Assembly: GCF_900094595.1 (NCBI RefSeq)
Contig: NZ_FMAD01000006.1
Span: 1-64,000 of the forward strand
Length of the DNA: 64,000 bases
Direction of reading: 5' to 3'
Source of the DNA: Cupriavidus alkaliphilus
GTDB lineage: Bacteria; Pseudomonadota; Gammaproteobacteria; Burkholderiales; Burkholderiaceae
Shown here: piece after piece, positions 9,886 to 18,188 of the stretch
How positions within the stretch are numbered: position 1 is the stretch's first letter
Layout of the letters: the number at the start of each line of letters is the position of its first letter
Translations under genes and position numbers: made by a program
The notes under the pieces: generated by a model
The model's database searches: none
What the model saw: the letters and a program-made list of their open reading frames with translations, nothing else
Told to the model about the DNA's origin: nothing

Positions 9886-10278
9886 TCAGAGCAGCTTGCC
9901 GCCCGGCGGATGCGTCGGCCGATCCGCCGGCAGGTTGCGCACGATGCAGTCCAGCGCGCGCGCATCGGACTTGCCGCCAAGCGCCGCGCTGACCGAATCG
10001 CGATACTGGGCCGGCGATATGCGGCGGTAATACAGCCGCGAAGTCTGGTCCAGCCAGTAGACGTAGTTGTCGTCGTCCCGGCTGCCACTGGTGCGCAGCC
10101 AGTCGCTGATATTGCTGGAGCCGACCACCATATCGGGGCATGCGGCCTGCAACGAATCGAGATAGGCGTTGAAGCCCCTGGCCTCGAGATTGCGCACGGA
10201 GTCCGGTGCGCAGGCGGCCAGCATGGCCGCGGATACCGCCGCGGCGGCGAGGCGCAATGGCTTGATGGCAAACGGCAC
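9886..10278 (-). CDS. small predicted lipoprotein, unknown function
   Basis: 130 residues. A type II signal peptide is visible: a short basic N-terminus, a hydrophobic stretch, and the lipobox LAAC ending at Cys23. The mature part has two further cysteines (AACPDMVVG and LDCIVRNLP) and an aromatic patch, NYVYWLDQTSRLYYRRISPAQYRDSV. I do not recognise the family. It is codirectional with the aminotransferase upstream region and the siderophore-reductase gene, but the gaps suggest separate transcription. Confidence 0.75.
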   Translation of the reverse strand: MPFAIKPLRLAAAAVSAAMLAACAPDSVRNLEARGFNAYLDSLQAACPDMVVGSSNISDWLRTSGSRDDDNYVYWLDQTSRLYYRRISPAQYRDSVSAALGGKSDARALDCIVRNLPADRPTHPPGGKLL

Positions 10279-10351
10279 GGCGCTGCTCCTGGCAATGGCG
10301 ATGCCGCCATCTTATGGCATGAGCGCGCGCGCGTACACCGCGCTGCCGCGC

Positions 10352-11179
10352 TCAGTCATCCAGGGTCTCGTGGACCGCCGACGCCCCGCGCTTCCAGTAG
10401 GCGGAGGCCCGGATGCGCTTCTTGTCGATGCCGCGTTCCGTGACCAGGTACTGGCGCACCGCCTTCATCGCAGCGCCCTCTCCAGCAGCCCACACATAGC
10501 CCTCGCCACGCGGCAGCGCCAGCTGGCGCAGCGCGCCTTCCAGCAGGCTGCCTTCCGGCGCATCGCCGCGATGCAGCCAGTGCAGGTCCACCTGCGCGGC
10601 GCTCGGCAGCGGGATCTGCGCGGCGGCATCGCCCACCTCCGCCACCACGATGGCATGGGTGCCGGCGCCAAGCTCTTCCAGCCGGCGCCCGATGGCCGGC
10701 AGCGCCGTATCGTCTCCGACCAGCAGGTGCCAGTCGAAGCCCGTCGGCACCACGAACGAGCCGCGCGGCCCGCCCACGCCGAGGTACTGGCCCGTCCGGG
10801 CCTGCGCCGCCCATGTGGATGCGGGGCCGTCACCGTGCAGCACGAATTCGAGGTCCAGCTCCTGCCTTGCCGCATCGAAGCGGCGCGGCGTGTAGTCGCG
10901 TGCGGCCGGCCGCGGCTGGCCTTGGGGGAATGCAATGCCGTCCGCGGTGACCTGCGGCAACACCGGCTTGTCATCGCCGTCAGCCGGGAAGAACACCTTG
11001 ACGTGATCGTCGAACGACGCCGAGACAAAGTCCTGCAGGTCGGCGCCGCCCAGCGTCACGCGCAGCAGCTGCGGCGAAACCTGCGTGGTGCGCACCACCT
11101 GCAGCAAGCGCATCTTCAGCGGATGGCGCACGCGCTCGACGGTCAGGTTGCGTGCGGGTTCTGTCGTGTTTTGGGTCAT
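10352..11179 (-). CDS. siderophore-interacting protein / NADPH-dependent ferric-chelate reductase (YqjH-like)
   Basis: 275 residues from the ATG at 11179, preceded by AAGGAA; a start 75 bases upstream is possible but adds a non-family N-terminus. It belongs to the SIP/FAD-binding-9 family: RVTLGGADLQDFV near the start, RDYTPRRFDAARQELDLEFVLHGDGPAS for FAD binding, then the C-terminal NADPH domain (HLLVGDDTALPAIGRRLEEL; YVWAAGEGAAMKAVRQYLVTERG). It reduces ferric chelates to release iron in the cytoplasm. It lies just downstream of a PadR regulator with a histidine-rich start, the same gene pair as yqjI-yqjH of E. coli. Confidence 0.92.
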   Translation of the reverse strand: MTQNTTEPARNLTVERVRHPLKMRLLQVVRTTQVSPQLLRVTLGGADLQDFVSASFDDHVKVFFPADGDDKPVLPQVTADGIAFPQGQPRPAARDYTPRRFDAARQELDLEFVLHGDGPASTWAAQARTGQYLGVGGPRGSFVVPTGFDWHLLVGDDTALPAIGRRLEELGAGTHAIVVAEVGDAAAQIPLPSAAQVDLHWLHRGDAPEGSLLEGALRQLALPRGEGYVWAAGEGAAMKAVRQYLVTERGIDKKRIRASAYWKRGASAVHETLDD

Positions 11180-11257
11180 ATCGGGATTCCTTGTATGCGT
11201 GCGCTGCGCCTGCGCGGCACGATTGCCGAAGGCCGATGCCAGGGTCAGCGCCATGGT

Positions 11258-11968
11258 TCAGGCCCGCGGGCCCGCTTCGATCTCTGCCGCCGCGCGCGCC
11301 AGGATCGCGGCAATGCGGCGCTGCTCGTCGGCACTCGCTTCGCTGCGCATCACCAGCGCCTGCTTCAGCGCGGCCCGCGCCTGCATCAGCTCGGGCAGCC
11401 AGCCGCCCTGCTCCGGCTCAGGCTGCTGCTCGCCACGCATGGCCCGGCGCATCCACTCCATCTTGCGCGCCACGTGGCGCAGCCGCGCCACCATGACATC
11501 GACCCGCTCGCGGTTGGCAGCCAGGTGCGCCTTGCCGGTCTCCGACAACTGGTAGCGCTTCCTGTTGCCTTCGGTGTCGACGGTGGCATAGCCGACTTCT
11601 TCCAGATACGTCAGCGCGGGATAGACCACGCCGGGGCTCGGCTTGTAGAAGCCGTTGGTGCGTGTCTCCAGCGCCTTGATCAGTTCGTAGCCATGGCAGG
11701 GCTTTTCCTCCAGCAACGACAGCAGCAGCAATTGCAGGTCGTCGGCGCTGAACTTGCGGCCGCGGCGCCAGCCTTCTTCGTCGAAGCCGCCCGGGCCGCC
11801 GGGTCCGAAACCGTCATCGTCGCGGCCGCCCCAGAAGCCGCCGCCGTGGCCGCGGCCCATGGCGTGATGAACCAGGTGCGGGGCGAAGCGCATCATGAGA
11901 TGACGGGCCCGGCCATACAGGTCCGGATGCGGACCAGCGCCGAAGGGATGCGAGTGGTGGTGCAGCAT
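11258..11968 (-). CDS. PadR-family transcriptional regulator, YqjI-like metal-responsive repressor
   Basis: 236 residues with AGGAGAGG before the ATG. The first 15 residues (MLHHHSHPFGAGPHP) and the following Gly/Asp-rich tract FGPGGPGGFDEEG form a likely metal-binding tail. The winged-helix PadR domain spans about residues 72-160: LQLLLLSLLEEKPCHGYELIKALE and YKPSPGVVYPALTYLEEVGY. E. coli YqjI has the same build, with a His-rich tail, and represses itself and yqjH until nickel or iron is in excess. A perfect 16-bp palindrome sits about 30 bases upstream of the start. The metal specificity here is inferred. Confidence 0.88.
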   Translation of the reverse strand: MLHHHSHPFGAGPHPDLYGRARHLMMRFAPHLVHHAMGRGHGGGFWGGRDDDGFGPGGPGGFDEEGWRRGRKFSADDLQLLLLSLLEEKPCHGYELIKALETRTNGFYKPSPGVVYPALTYLEEVGYATVDTEGNRKRYQLSETGKAHLAANRERVDVMVARLRHVARKMEWMRRAMRGEQQPEPEQGGWLPELMQARAALKQALVMRSEASADEQRRIAAILARAAAEIEAGPRA

Positions 11969-11999
11969 GAGCCTCTCCTACATATCACAAGACATATCT

Positions 12000-12015
12000 T
12001 ACGATATATATCGTA
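12000..12015. promoter_or_regulatory. perfect 16-bp palindrome, probable PadR (YqjI-like) operator
   Basis: TACGATATATATCGTA is its own reverse complement. It lies 32 bases upstream of the PadR start, inside an AT-rich pocket in otherwise GC-rich DNA, flanked by ATATCACAAGACATATCT. PadR repressors bind AT-rich palindromes over their own promoters, so autoregulation together with the ferric-reductase gene is likely. Confidence 0.75.
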
Positions 12016-12207
12016 CGATCTAAAGTCAAGTCCGCATCTCGCCATGGCCGCCGCGGCGCCCGCCATGCCATCCGTGCGCTGGCGTACCAAGCCGGGTTGT
12101 CTATCGCCGCGCCGCTTTCCAACATTCATTTAACGCCAAGCATCGCGACAGACGGTGCCACGGCCGGCACGACAGTGAACAACAACAAGGCCAACCGGGG
12201 GGACGAG

Positions 12208-13257
12208 ATGGACGCCAGGATTCAGCGCAGGCTGAGGGCCTGCATCGGCGCCATGATGCTGGCGCCAATGGGAGCAGCGTTCGGCGCGATGGAGGACGCG
12301 TTGCTCAGTGCGGAACCGGTGGGACCGGCGGCGCGGGGCTATTACGCTGAACCGGCGTATGACGTGGGCAGCCATTACCAGGGCGGACATCTGCGGCTTG
12401 GCTACAAGCTCTCGCCGGCCTGGTCGCTCGAGGCGGGCTACTGGCGCCGCCATGTCAGCCATGGCGACGACTCCGCCGGGATCGACAGTTGGCTGGCGTC
12501 GACCAGCTACGGCCTGATCTCGACGCCCGATGCCGGCCGCAAACTGACGTTGCGCCTGTCGGCCTGGGGCAATTACACCGGCAGCCTGCGCAAATCGGGC
12601 GCGATGCCGGGCAACAAGCTTGCCGACTACAGCATCGCCCACCCGAACGACACGCAGGTGCAGGCCGACCTCATCTACACCGGCCGCCCCTGGCCCGGCC
12701 AGGCACTGACCGGCTTTATCAGCGGCGGCTATAGCTGGGTCCGGGCCGGCGACATCCAGGGCACGCTCAAGCAAGGCTCTTGCCTGTACAACGTCAGGGT
12801 CAGTGCCGACAACATGGCGACCGGTACGCTTGCGGCGCCCTGCCGCATGGGGCGCGCTACCGTCCCAAGCGGCGGCTTTCGCCTCAATGCCGCCGATCTC
12901 GGTGTCGACGCCGGCAACAGTTTCAATGACAGCGGCGCGTTCATCGGCGCGGGCGGCTCATGGCGCTGGGGCCATGGCGCCTGGAGCCTGACCGCGGGCT
13001 ACCACGTCCAGTACTTCTTCCGCGAACTGGACAATCGCTACATGGCCTATGGCTCCGCCAGGACCCAGTTCAACCAGACCGTGCTGCTGCAGGCGTCGTA
13101 CGCGATCAACCGGCACGTCGACGTCTTCGTGCGCGGACAAGGCGCGCAGAACAGCCTGATGGGCTATGTGCCGTTGCTGTACAACCCCGTCACCGCAAGC
13201 CGGCTCGACCGGACCTACGGGCTGTTTTCGCTCGGGTTGCGGATCAGCGGGTTCTAG
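12208..13257 (+). CDS. predicted outer-membrane beta-barrel protein, unknown function
   Basis: 349 residues from the ATG at 12208, preceded by a G-rich ribosome site (GGGGGGACGAG). The N-terminus is a plausible signal peptide ending in GAAFGAMED. The rest has the alternating aromatic pattern of barrel strands (GGHLRLGYKLSPAWSLEAGYWRR, WSLTAGYHVQYFF, TYGLFSLGLRISGF) and ends in a terminal Phe, the BamA recognition residue. Two cysteines (CLYNV and APCRMG) could form a loop disulfide. I do not recognise the family; it may be an OmpA/OmpW-type or autotransporter-like barrel. It is convergent with the P450 gene. Confidence 0.7.
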   Translation: MDARIQRRLRACIGAMMLAPMGAAFGAMEDALLSAEPVGPAARGYYAEPAYDVGSHYQGGHLRLGYKLSPAWSLEAGYWRRHVSHGDDSAGIDSWLASTSYGLISTPDAGRKLTLRLSAWGNYTGSLRKSGAMPGNKLADYSIAHPNDTQVQADLIYTGRPWPGQALTGFISGGYSWVRAGDIQGTLKQGSCLYNVRVSADNMATGTLAAPCRMGRATVPSGGFRLNAADLGVDAGNSFNDSGAFIGAGGSWRWGHGAWSLTAGYHVQYFFRELDNRYMAYGSARTQFNQTVLLQASYAINRHVDVFVRGQGAQNSLMGYVPLLYNPVTASRLDRTYGLFSLGLRISGF

Positions 13258-13275
13258 CCGCAGCGGGCACGCCGG

Positions 13276-14637
13276 TCAGCGGCGCCGCAGCCTGACGCGT
13301 ACCCCGTTGCCCGAACGGATCGTCACGCGCCCCACCACTTTCGGCACGTGCCCCGGATCCGCTTCGACGCGATATCGACGCACGATGCTGGCGAGTATGA
13401 GCACGGCTTCCTGCGTCGCATAGGCAGCGCCGATGCAAACGCGCGGCCCCTTGCTGAACGGGATATACGCACACTTCGACGACTCCTTGCCCTCAGGCGT
13501 GTCGAAACGACCCGGATCGAACTCGTCCGGCCGCTCCCACAGCGTGCGGTGCCGATGCAGCAGCCACGGCGAAATCAGGATCGGCGAGCCTTCCTTCACC
13601 GACTTGTCGCGGATGCACTGCGACTGCGCGGCCTCGCGCACGAAGAACCCCACGGGCGGGTACAGGCGCAGCGTTTCACGGAACACGTTGCCCACGGTCG
13701 GGAGGCTCTTGATATCGCTCAGTTCGAAATCCCGGTCGCCCACCGCGGCCTGGATCTCCACCAGCATCTGGTCCTGCAAGTGCGGGCATTGCGAGATCAG
13801 GTAAAGCGCCCACGTCAGCGCGCTGGCAGAAGTCTCGTGACCAGCCAGGAACAGCATGCAGACCTGGTCCACCAACTCTTCATAGGTGAAGCGATCACCG
13901 CTGACCGGATCGACAGCGTCCATCATGGCGGCCAGGATGTCCTGCCTTGCGCTGCCCAGCCCGCTGTCGCGCTCTGCCATCCGCCGCGCAATGATCCCGG
14001 ATAGAATCGTCCGGATCTTCTTCGCCGCGCGCTTGCTCGCCCACGCCGAGAACACCGGCGGCAGCCGGTAGATCATCAGGATCATCGCCCGTTGCGCGTG
14101 ATGCTGGAATTCAAGGAAGGCGTCGTAGATCTCCTTAGCCGCCGACTCCTCGAGGTTTTCGGACAGGATGGTGCGGAAAATGATGTCGGCCGTCACGTAA
14201 GTCATCTCACCGTCGACCTCGTAAGAGCGCCCATCCGCCACGGCATCCATGCGCCCGGTCATGCCCGCCACCGAATCGGCCATCAGCGCGAACACCAGCT
14301 TGAGCCGCGCCTGCGCGAACGCCGGCTCCACCAGGCGGCGCTGCCGCTCCCACAGCTCACCGTTGGTGGTGAAGATGCTGGTTCCCAGCAGCGGCTCCAG
14401 CATCCGGTGCATCAGCTTGTGCTTGGGATACGCATGCGCGTCCCCCAGGATCCGGCGCACCCAGTCGGCATCGTTCACCATGAAGATGTCCATGCCGGGC
14501 TGGGAGATCTTGCCCATCTTCATCGAATAGCTGCGCTCGAACAGGACATCGATCCAGGAATTCCAGCCACGCAAAAAGCGCAACAGGAACGAGCTCTTGC
14601 GCACATGCGGCTTGGGATACGGGGGCTGGAAATTCAT
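13276..14637 (-). CDS. cytochrome P450 (CYP4/CYP102-like group)
   Basis: 453 residues. All key motifs are present: the I-helix oxygen-binding FLAGHETSASALTW near 270, the K-helix ETLRLYPP (ExxR) near 325, and the haem-binding FSKGPRVCIGAAYATQEA with Cys near 400. No reductase domain is fused, so it needs separate electron carriers, none of which is encoded nearby. It starts 17 bases after an alpha/beta-hydrolase gene, probably one operon with it and the small membrane protein. The general resemblance is to fatty-acid or alkyl-chain hydroxylases, but the substrate is unknown. Confidence 0.93.
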   Translation of the reverse strand: MNFQPPYPKPHVRKSSFLLRFLRGWNSWIDVLFERSYSMKMGKISQPGMDIFMVNDADWVRRILGDAHAYPKHKLMHRMLEPLLGTSIFTTNGELWERQRRLVEPAFAQARLKLVFALMADSVAGMTGRMDAVADGRSYEVDGEMTYVTADIIFRTILSENLEESAAKEIYDAFLEFQHHAQRAMILMIYRLPPVFSAWASKRAAKKIRTILSGIIARRMAERDSGLGSARQDILAAMMDAVDPVSGDRFTYEELVDQVCMLFLAGHETSASALTWALYLISQCPHLQDQMLVEIQAAVGDRDFELSDIKSLPTVGNVFRETLRLYPPVGFFVREAAQSQCIRDKSVKEGSPILISPWLLHRHRTLWERPDEFDPGRFDTPEGKESSKCAYIPFSKGPRVCIGAAYATQEAVLILASIVRRYRVEADPGHVPKVVGRVTIRSGNGVRVRLRRR

Positions 14638-14654
14638 GGGGCGAAGCGCGGATA

Positions 14655-15836
14655 TCAGAAAGGCTGGATGCGGCGCGGTCCCGCCGTCATCCGGAAATAG
14701 TCGTACTCGTTAGGCAAGGCGCTTGCCATCAGGTACTGGAAATGCAGGCGCTGCTTGCTGCGCTTCATGCGCGCGTATTCCTGCTGGCCGAACATGCGGA
14801 ACGGCCGCACTACCTGTGCGGTCGGCCGGCCCGCGGCAGCGCCGGCAATGCCCGAAATATCGAGCGGATTGGCCTGCGAGAAACACAGCGAATCGGCACG
14901 CGCATTCATGTCGAGCCATTGCATGTCCCGCTCCGCGGACAAGCGCTGCAGGTCCCTGCGGAACGCGGTGGCCGACGGCATCAGGCTCAGCAGCGGAATG
15001 CACTGCCCAAGCGTTACCAGCGTCAGGCCGCGCCGCTGCTCCGGCGTCAGCAGATCCGCAAGCCGGGCCGCCAGCGACACGCCGACGATCGAACCCACGC
15101 TATGGCCCACCACCAGCGCCTCGTCGCAGGGAGATGCCTCCAGGTCACGGCGGATCCAGTCGGCAAACGCATCGATGCGCCGCCGGACATCCTCGGGCTC
15201 ACGCTCGCCCCACGCCTGTACGAAGCGGTAGATCCGCAGCAGCCAGAACACCGCCAGACGGTTTGCCAACGCCACCCCGCCGCCGAACAACACGGCGCCG
15301 GCGGCAAGCCCGCTCGCTCCCGCCAGCCATCCCTGCGCACCCATGGCGGACAGGGCCGCCCAGGCCCCAACCCCACCCCCCACCGCCAGCACCAGCAGCA
15401 GCGCCAGGTAAGCCAGCGGATACAACGCACTGAAGAAAGGCCCGCGGAAGGTCTTGCTGAGGCGGCCGAACGCACCGCAACCGATATAGCGCGCATAGCT
15501 GGCAAGCGTCGCCAACACCAGCCGCGGCACGCTGGGCTGCCAGTGCCGGCGCACCAGGTCATCCCAATGCAGGAACTGGTATTCAGTGCGAACGGTATGG
15601 CCTTCCCAGTCACCGTCAACGTTCCAGGCGCTCACATGCTCACCCAGCCGCGAGCGCCCGCCTACGGTGACCGAACCACCATGATGGATCGCCTGCTTTG
15701 CCGATTCCTCTCGGTACAGGCGGTGATAAAACGCCGCGCCTCGCGGATCGAAGCCGCTGACGTAATAGACCTTGCGACGCCCTACACGACCCGCAGCGGC
15801 CTGCGCAGGTTTCTCCTGAACCACTGTGCTCATCAT
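14655..15836 (-). CDS. membrane-associated alpha/beta-hydrolase-like protein, unknown substrate
   Basis: 393 residues from the ATGATG at 15836, which overlaps the stop of the upstream gene; the longer upstream frame overlaps that gene and is unlikely. After RKVYYVSGFDPRGAAFYH there is a membrane region at about 140-205 (two hydrophobic segments, YPLAYLALLLVLAVGGGV and AAGAVLFGGGVALAN). The nucleophile elbow VVGHSVGSIVGVSLAARL follows near residue 250, typical of a serine hydrolase or lipase. A His late in the chain is not obvious by eye. It is translationally coupled to the 113-residue gene and followed by the P450, so a lipid-like substrate is plausible. Confidence 0.75.
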   Translation of the reverse strand: MMSTVVQEKPAQAAAGRVGRRKVYYVSGFDPRGAAFYHRLYREESAKQAIHHGGSVTVGGRSRLGEHVSAWNVDGDWEGHTVRTEYQFLHWDDLVRRHWQPSVPRLVLATLASYARYIGCGAFGRLSKTFRGPFFSALYPLAYLALLLVLAVGGGVGAWAALSAMGAQGWLAGASGLAAGAVLFGGGVALANRLAVFWLLRIYRFVQAWGEREPEDVRRRIDAFADWIRRDLEASPCDEALVVGHSVGSIVGVSLAARLADLLTPEQRRGLTLVTLGQCIPLLSLMPSATAFRRDLQRLSAERDMQWLDMNARADSLCFSQANPLDISGIAGAAAGRPTAQVVRPFRMFGQQEYARMKRSKQRLHFQYLMASALPNEYDYFRMTAGPRRIQPF

Positions 15837-16174
15837 TGCGTCCGGTGGTGCAGCTTTTTCTTCAGCACCAGATCCACGATCGGCTGCTCGCGCTTGTTGG
15901 CGCGGCGGCAGTGATCCTGCTGAAACTTGTCGGTAAACCAGATGATCGCCCGCGCCCACCAGCGATGCTGTTCGCGCCAGGCGTGCGAAGACACCGACTC
16001 CCAGGCGTAGCCGTTGAAAAGCGTCGCATTGACGAAATGATCGAGCGCCCGCACCCCTGCCCGGCCGCGTTCGGTCTTGCCGAAAAAGCCGATATAGACA
16101 ATCAGGAGGTATCCGAGGACGGCCAACGGGACGATAAAGACCATCAGCAGGAAGCCGGCGATGCGTTCTCTCAT
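15833..16174 (-). CDS. small membrane-anchored protein of unknown function
   Basis: 113 residues. One strong membrane segment spans about residues 7-30 (FLLMVFIVPLAVLGYLLIVYIGFF). A Trp/His-rich amphipathic part follows, with AWESVSSHAWREQHRWWARAIIWFTDKF, and a basic tail KKKLHHRTQ. I do not recognise it. Its last codons overlap the start of the hydrolase gene (AATGATGA), so it is the first gene of the hydrolase-P450 operon and may anchor or partner one of them. Confidence 0.72.
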   Translation of the reverse strand: MRERIAGFLLMVFIVPLAVLGYLLIVYIGFFGKTERGRAGVRALDHFVNATLFNGYAWESVSSHAWREQHRWWARAIIWFTDKFQQDHCRRANKREQPIVDLVLKKKLHHRTQ

Positions 16175-16536
16175 GGCGATGAGCGGGGGCGAAGAATGGG
16201 GGCTGGGGGCGCAGCGGGGTAATGCGGTGGAACTGCTATCTGCCGGCGCTGGCGGCGCCAGGGCGCCCGACAGTATAGCGACAGATCAAACCAGGGACAG
16301 CCGGTTATCCGGCCGATCGCACCAGCGCGGGAACGTCACCGTCTCGACTGTTGTAGTTTTGAAACAAGATCCCGATGGGGCTCGTACGCAGACGCCAACG
16401 CTGACGTTCCCGGCACGAACAGGCTCGGATTCACTTATGCCTAAGCTTGCCTGGCATACGGGTTTCCTCCAATTTGTGACCGGCATGCGCCAGCCGTTGA
16501 ATAGAACACAGAGCGGGACGCTCGAGAAAGGACTGC
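16175..16536. other. intergenic region before the small ORF at 16537
   Basis: No convincing gene. It contains the promoter region of the minus-strand P450 operon on its left. On its right is a possible plus-strand sigma-70 promoter TTGTGA (16474-16479), 17-bp spacer, TTGAAT (16497-16502), 35 bases upstream of the small ORF. The -10 match is modest. Confidence 0.4.
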
Positions 16537-16632
16537 ATGCTGATCCTCAGCCTTGTTCTACTTGCGATGGTTGGCCTTGCCGCCTTTGTGATGGCATCCG
16601 CTGCGCAAGACTGGCGCGACGAACACGTATGA
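16537..16632 (+). CDS. possible 31-residue single-span membrane peptide
   Basis: ATG preceded by AGAAAGGA at 4-5 bases. The 31-residue product begins MLILSLVLLAMVGLAAFVMAS, one clean hydrophobic span, and ends AAQDWRDEHV, a charged tail. The size, ribosome site and amphipathic tail resemble known bacterial membrane miniproteins. It stands alone between the divergent P450 operon and kpsS, with no family I can name. Confirmation would need conservation or expression data. Confidence 0.45.
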   Translation: MLILSLVLLAMVGLAAFVMASAAQDWRDEHV

Positions 16633-16692
16633 CGGAGGCAGGGAAATGACATCCGTCATGCAAGGCCTCAGCCGACCGGACGGCCGTATCAC

Positions 16693-18123
16693 CTATCCGA
16701 CCAGCAGCGCCGCGAGCAGGTTAACCGTTGCGGTGATATCCCAGACCCGGCCGCTATACGCATCCGCGGTCACGAGTCCGGCGACAAACAGAAGCCGCGC
16801 CAGTTTTCGCCTTTGCAGATCCTTGCGACGCTGCTCCGGAACGGGCACCAGCATGTCGTCGGCATAGAACGACGAGTTGATTTGCGACACCCGCACCAGA
16901 TAGTTGCGAAAGCGCGAATAGACCCGCATGTCGACTGCGCCGGGATCATTCCAGAACGCATCCAGTGACCCCTGATATGTCAGGCCCGGCTTGGCGTAGA
17001 AGCAGCGACCGAGCGCAATAACTGGGACACGGTGAAACAAGGCCTGCAAACCGGTCGTCGAGTTCACCGTCACCAAGCCCATGCATCGGTGCAGCAGCGA
17101 TGGCAGATGGGCGTCGTGAATATAGACGATGCGCCCGCTGGCACCAAAGCGGGCGGCGCATGCCTCAATAAACGCTGCGTAGTCGGTATGGCCCCGATCC
17201 ATCGGATGGTGCTTGAACACCAGCACGCTGTCGGCGGGTGCATGCTCTGCGAACGAATGCGCGGTCCATTCGATGAAATCCTCGATCCGGCGCCACGGGC
17301 TGTGCACGCGAATCTGGCTGTCGTTGTAGACCTGTAGCGGCGCCAGGAAGAAGTGTGGATGGTCGTTCGCCAGCAATTGCTCGCGCAGCGGCCGTTCCTG
17401 CCAGCGATAAAGCTGCTTGCGGTATGCCGCCCGAATCCATTGCCCCAGCTCGTGCAGGCCGAACGGCTTGTGATGCTGGTAGTGCGGATAGCGACGCGCA
17501 CCGGCCATGCCACCGGCGAAGTACCAGAACGAATACAGCGCCATCTTCCGGAACGAATGCCGGAACTTGCGGGGCTTCGCCGGCACCCTGACCTTCGGAA
17601 TATCGGCGATGGCAAGTGGGGCCAGTGGCGAGTCCGCATTCACGCCGCCACACTCCAGCGTGATGTAGTCCGGGCGCACGTAACCCTCTTCGAACGCCCA
17701 GAACGCAATCCCCAAGGCTTCCGCCACGCGCGCGGCAATGCGGTGGTGGCGACGGCTGGAGCCGAATACCACGATGGCGTCGATGCGGCGTTCCGCAACC
17801 AGGGTCCGGAGTACCGACTCCCACAGCACCATCGGCTGCATGAAGCGGACAATATCGCCGCGGCGATAGAAGGCATCGTCGCCGCCATTGAAGTTGACTT
17901 TGGTGACTTGGCAGCCCTTGGCAGTCAACAAGTCGCGCAGGCGCGCCAGGAATGGGCCATTCGGCCCCTGCAGCAGCAGGATGCGGCGATGCCGGGCAAT
18001 CTGGTCCAGGCATGCCGGCTCTGTCGCGACAGGCACCGCGAGGTCCTGCGGCGTGGCACTTCCGCTTCCCTGTGTCAGACTGGGGATGTCGATGCTTCCG
18101 GATGGCTTCCTGAACGACAACAT
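16693..18123 (-). CDS. kpsS: capsule polysaccharide beta-Kdo transferase KpsS
   Basis: 476 residues, Capsule_synth (PF05159) family. With KpsC it builds the poly-beta-Kdo linker on lysophosphatidylglycerol that anchors ABC-exported capsules, on the cytoplasmic face of the inner membrane. Seen: ILLLQGPNGPFLARL near 50, the acceptor-domain FWAFEEGYVRPDYITLECGGVN at about 145-165, VFKHHPMDRG near 300, and the donor-site VTVNSTTGLQALFHRVPVIALGRCFYAKPGLTYQG near 355-390. It is the last gene of the kps run, 65 bases after kpsC. A C-terminal hydrophobic stretch (ATVNLLAALLVG) is less usual. Confidence 0.93.
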   Translation of the reverse strand: MLSFRKPSGSIDIPSLTQGSGSATPQDLAVPVATEPACLDQIARHRRILLLQGPNGPFLARLRDLLTAKGCQVTKVNFNGGDDAFYRRGDIVRFMQPMVLWESVLRTLVAERRIDAIVVFGSSRRHHRIAARVAEALGIAFWAFEEGYVRPDYITLECGGVNADSPLAPLAIADIPKVRVPAKPRKFRHSFRKMALYSFWYFAGGMAGARRYPHYQHHKPFGLHELGQWIRAAYRKQLYRWQERPLREQLLANDHPHFFLAPLQVYNDSQIRVHSPWRRIEDFIEWTAHSFAEHAPADSVLVFKHHPMDRGHTDYAAFIEACAARFGASGRIVYIHDAHLPSLLHRCMGLVTVNSTTGLQALFHRVPVIALGRCFYAKPGLTYQGSLDAFWNDPGAVDMRVYSRFRNYLVRVSQINSSFYADDMLVPVPEQRRKDLQRRKLARLLFVAGLVTADAYSGRVWDITATVNLLAALLVG

Positions 18124-18188
18124 TTCCTCGACCCTCTTGCTGCTCTTGTATTCAGTTATTTGTGATTCTGTCTTTGTTCTGCAGCGGC

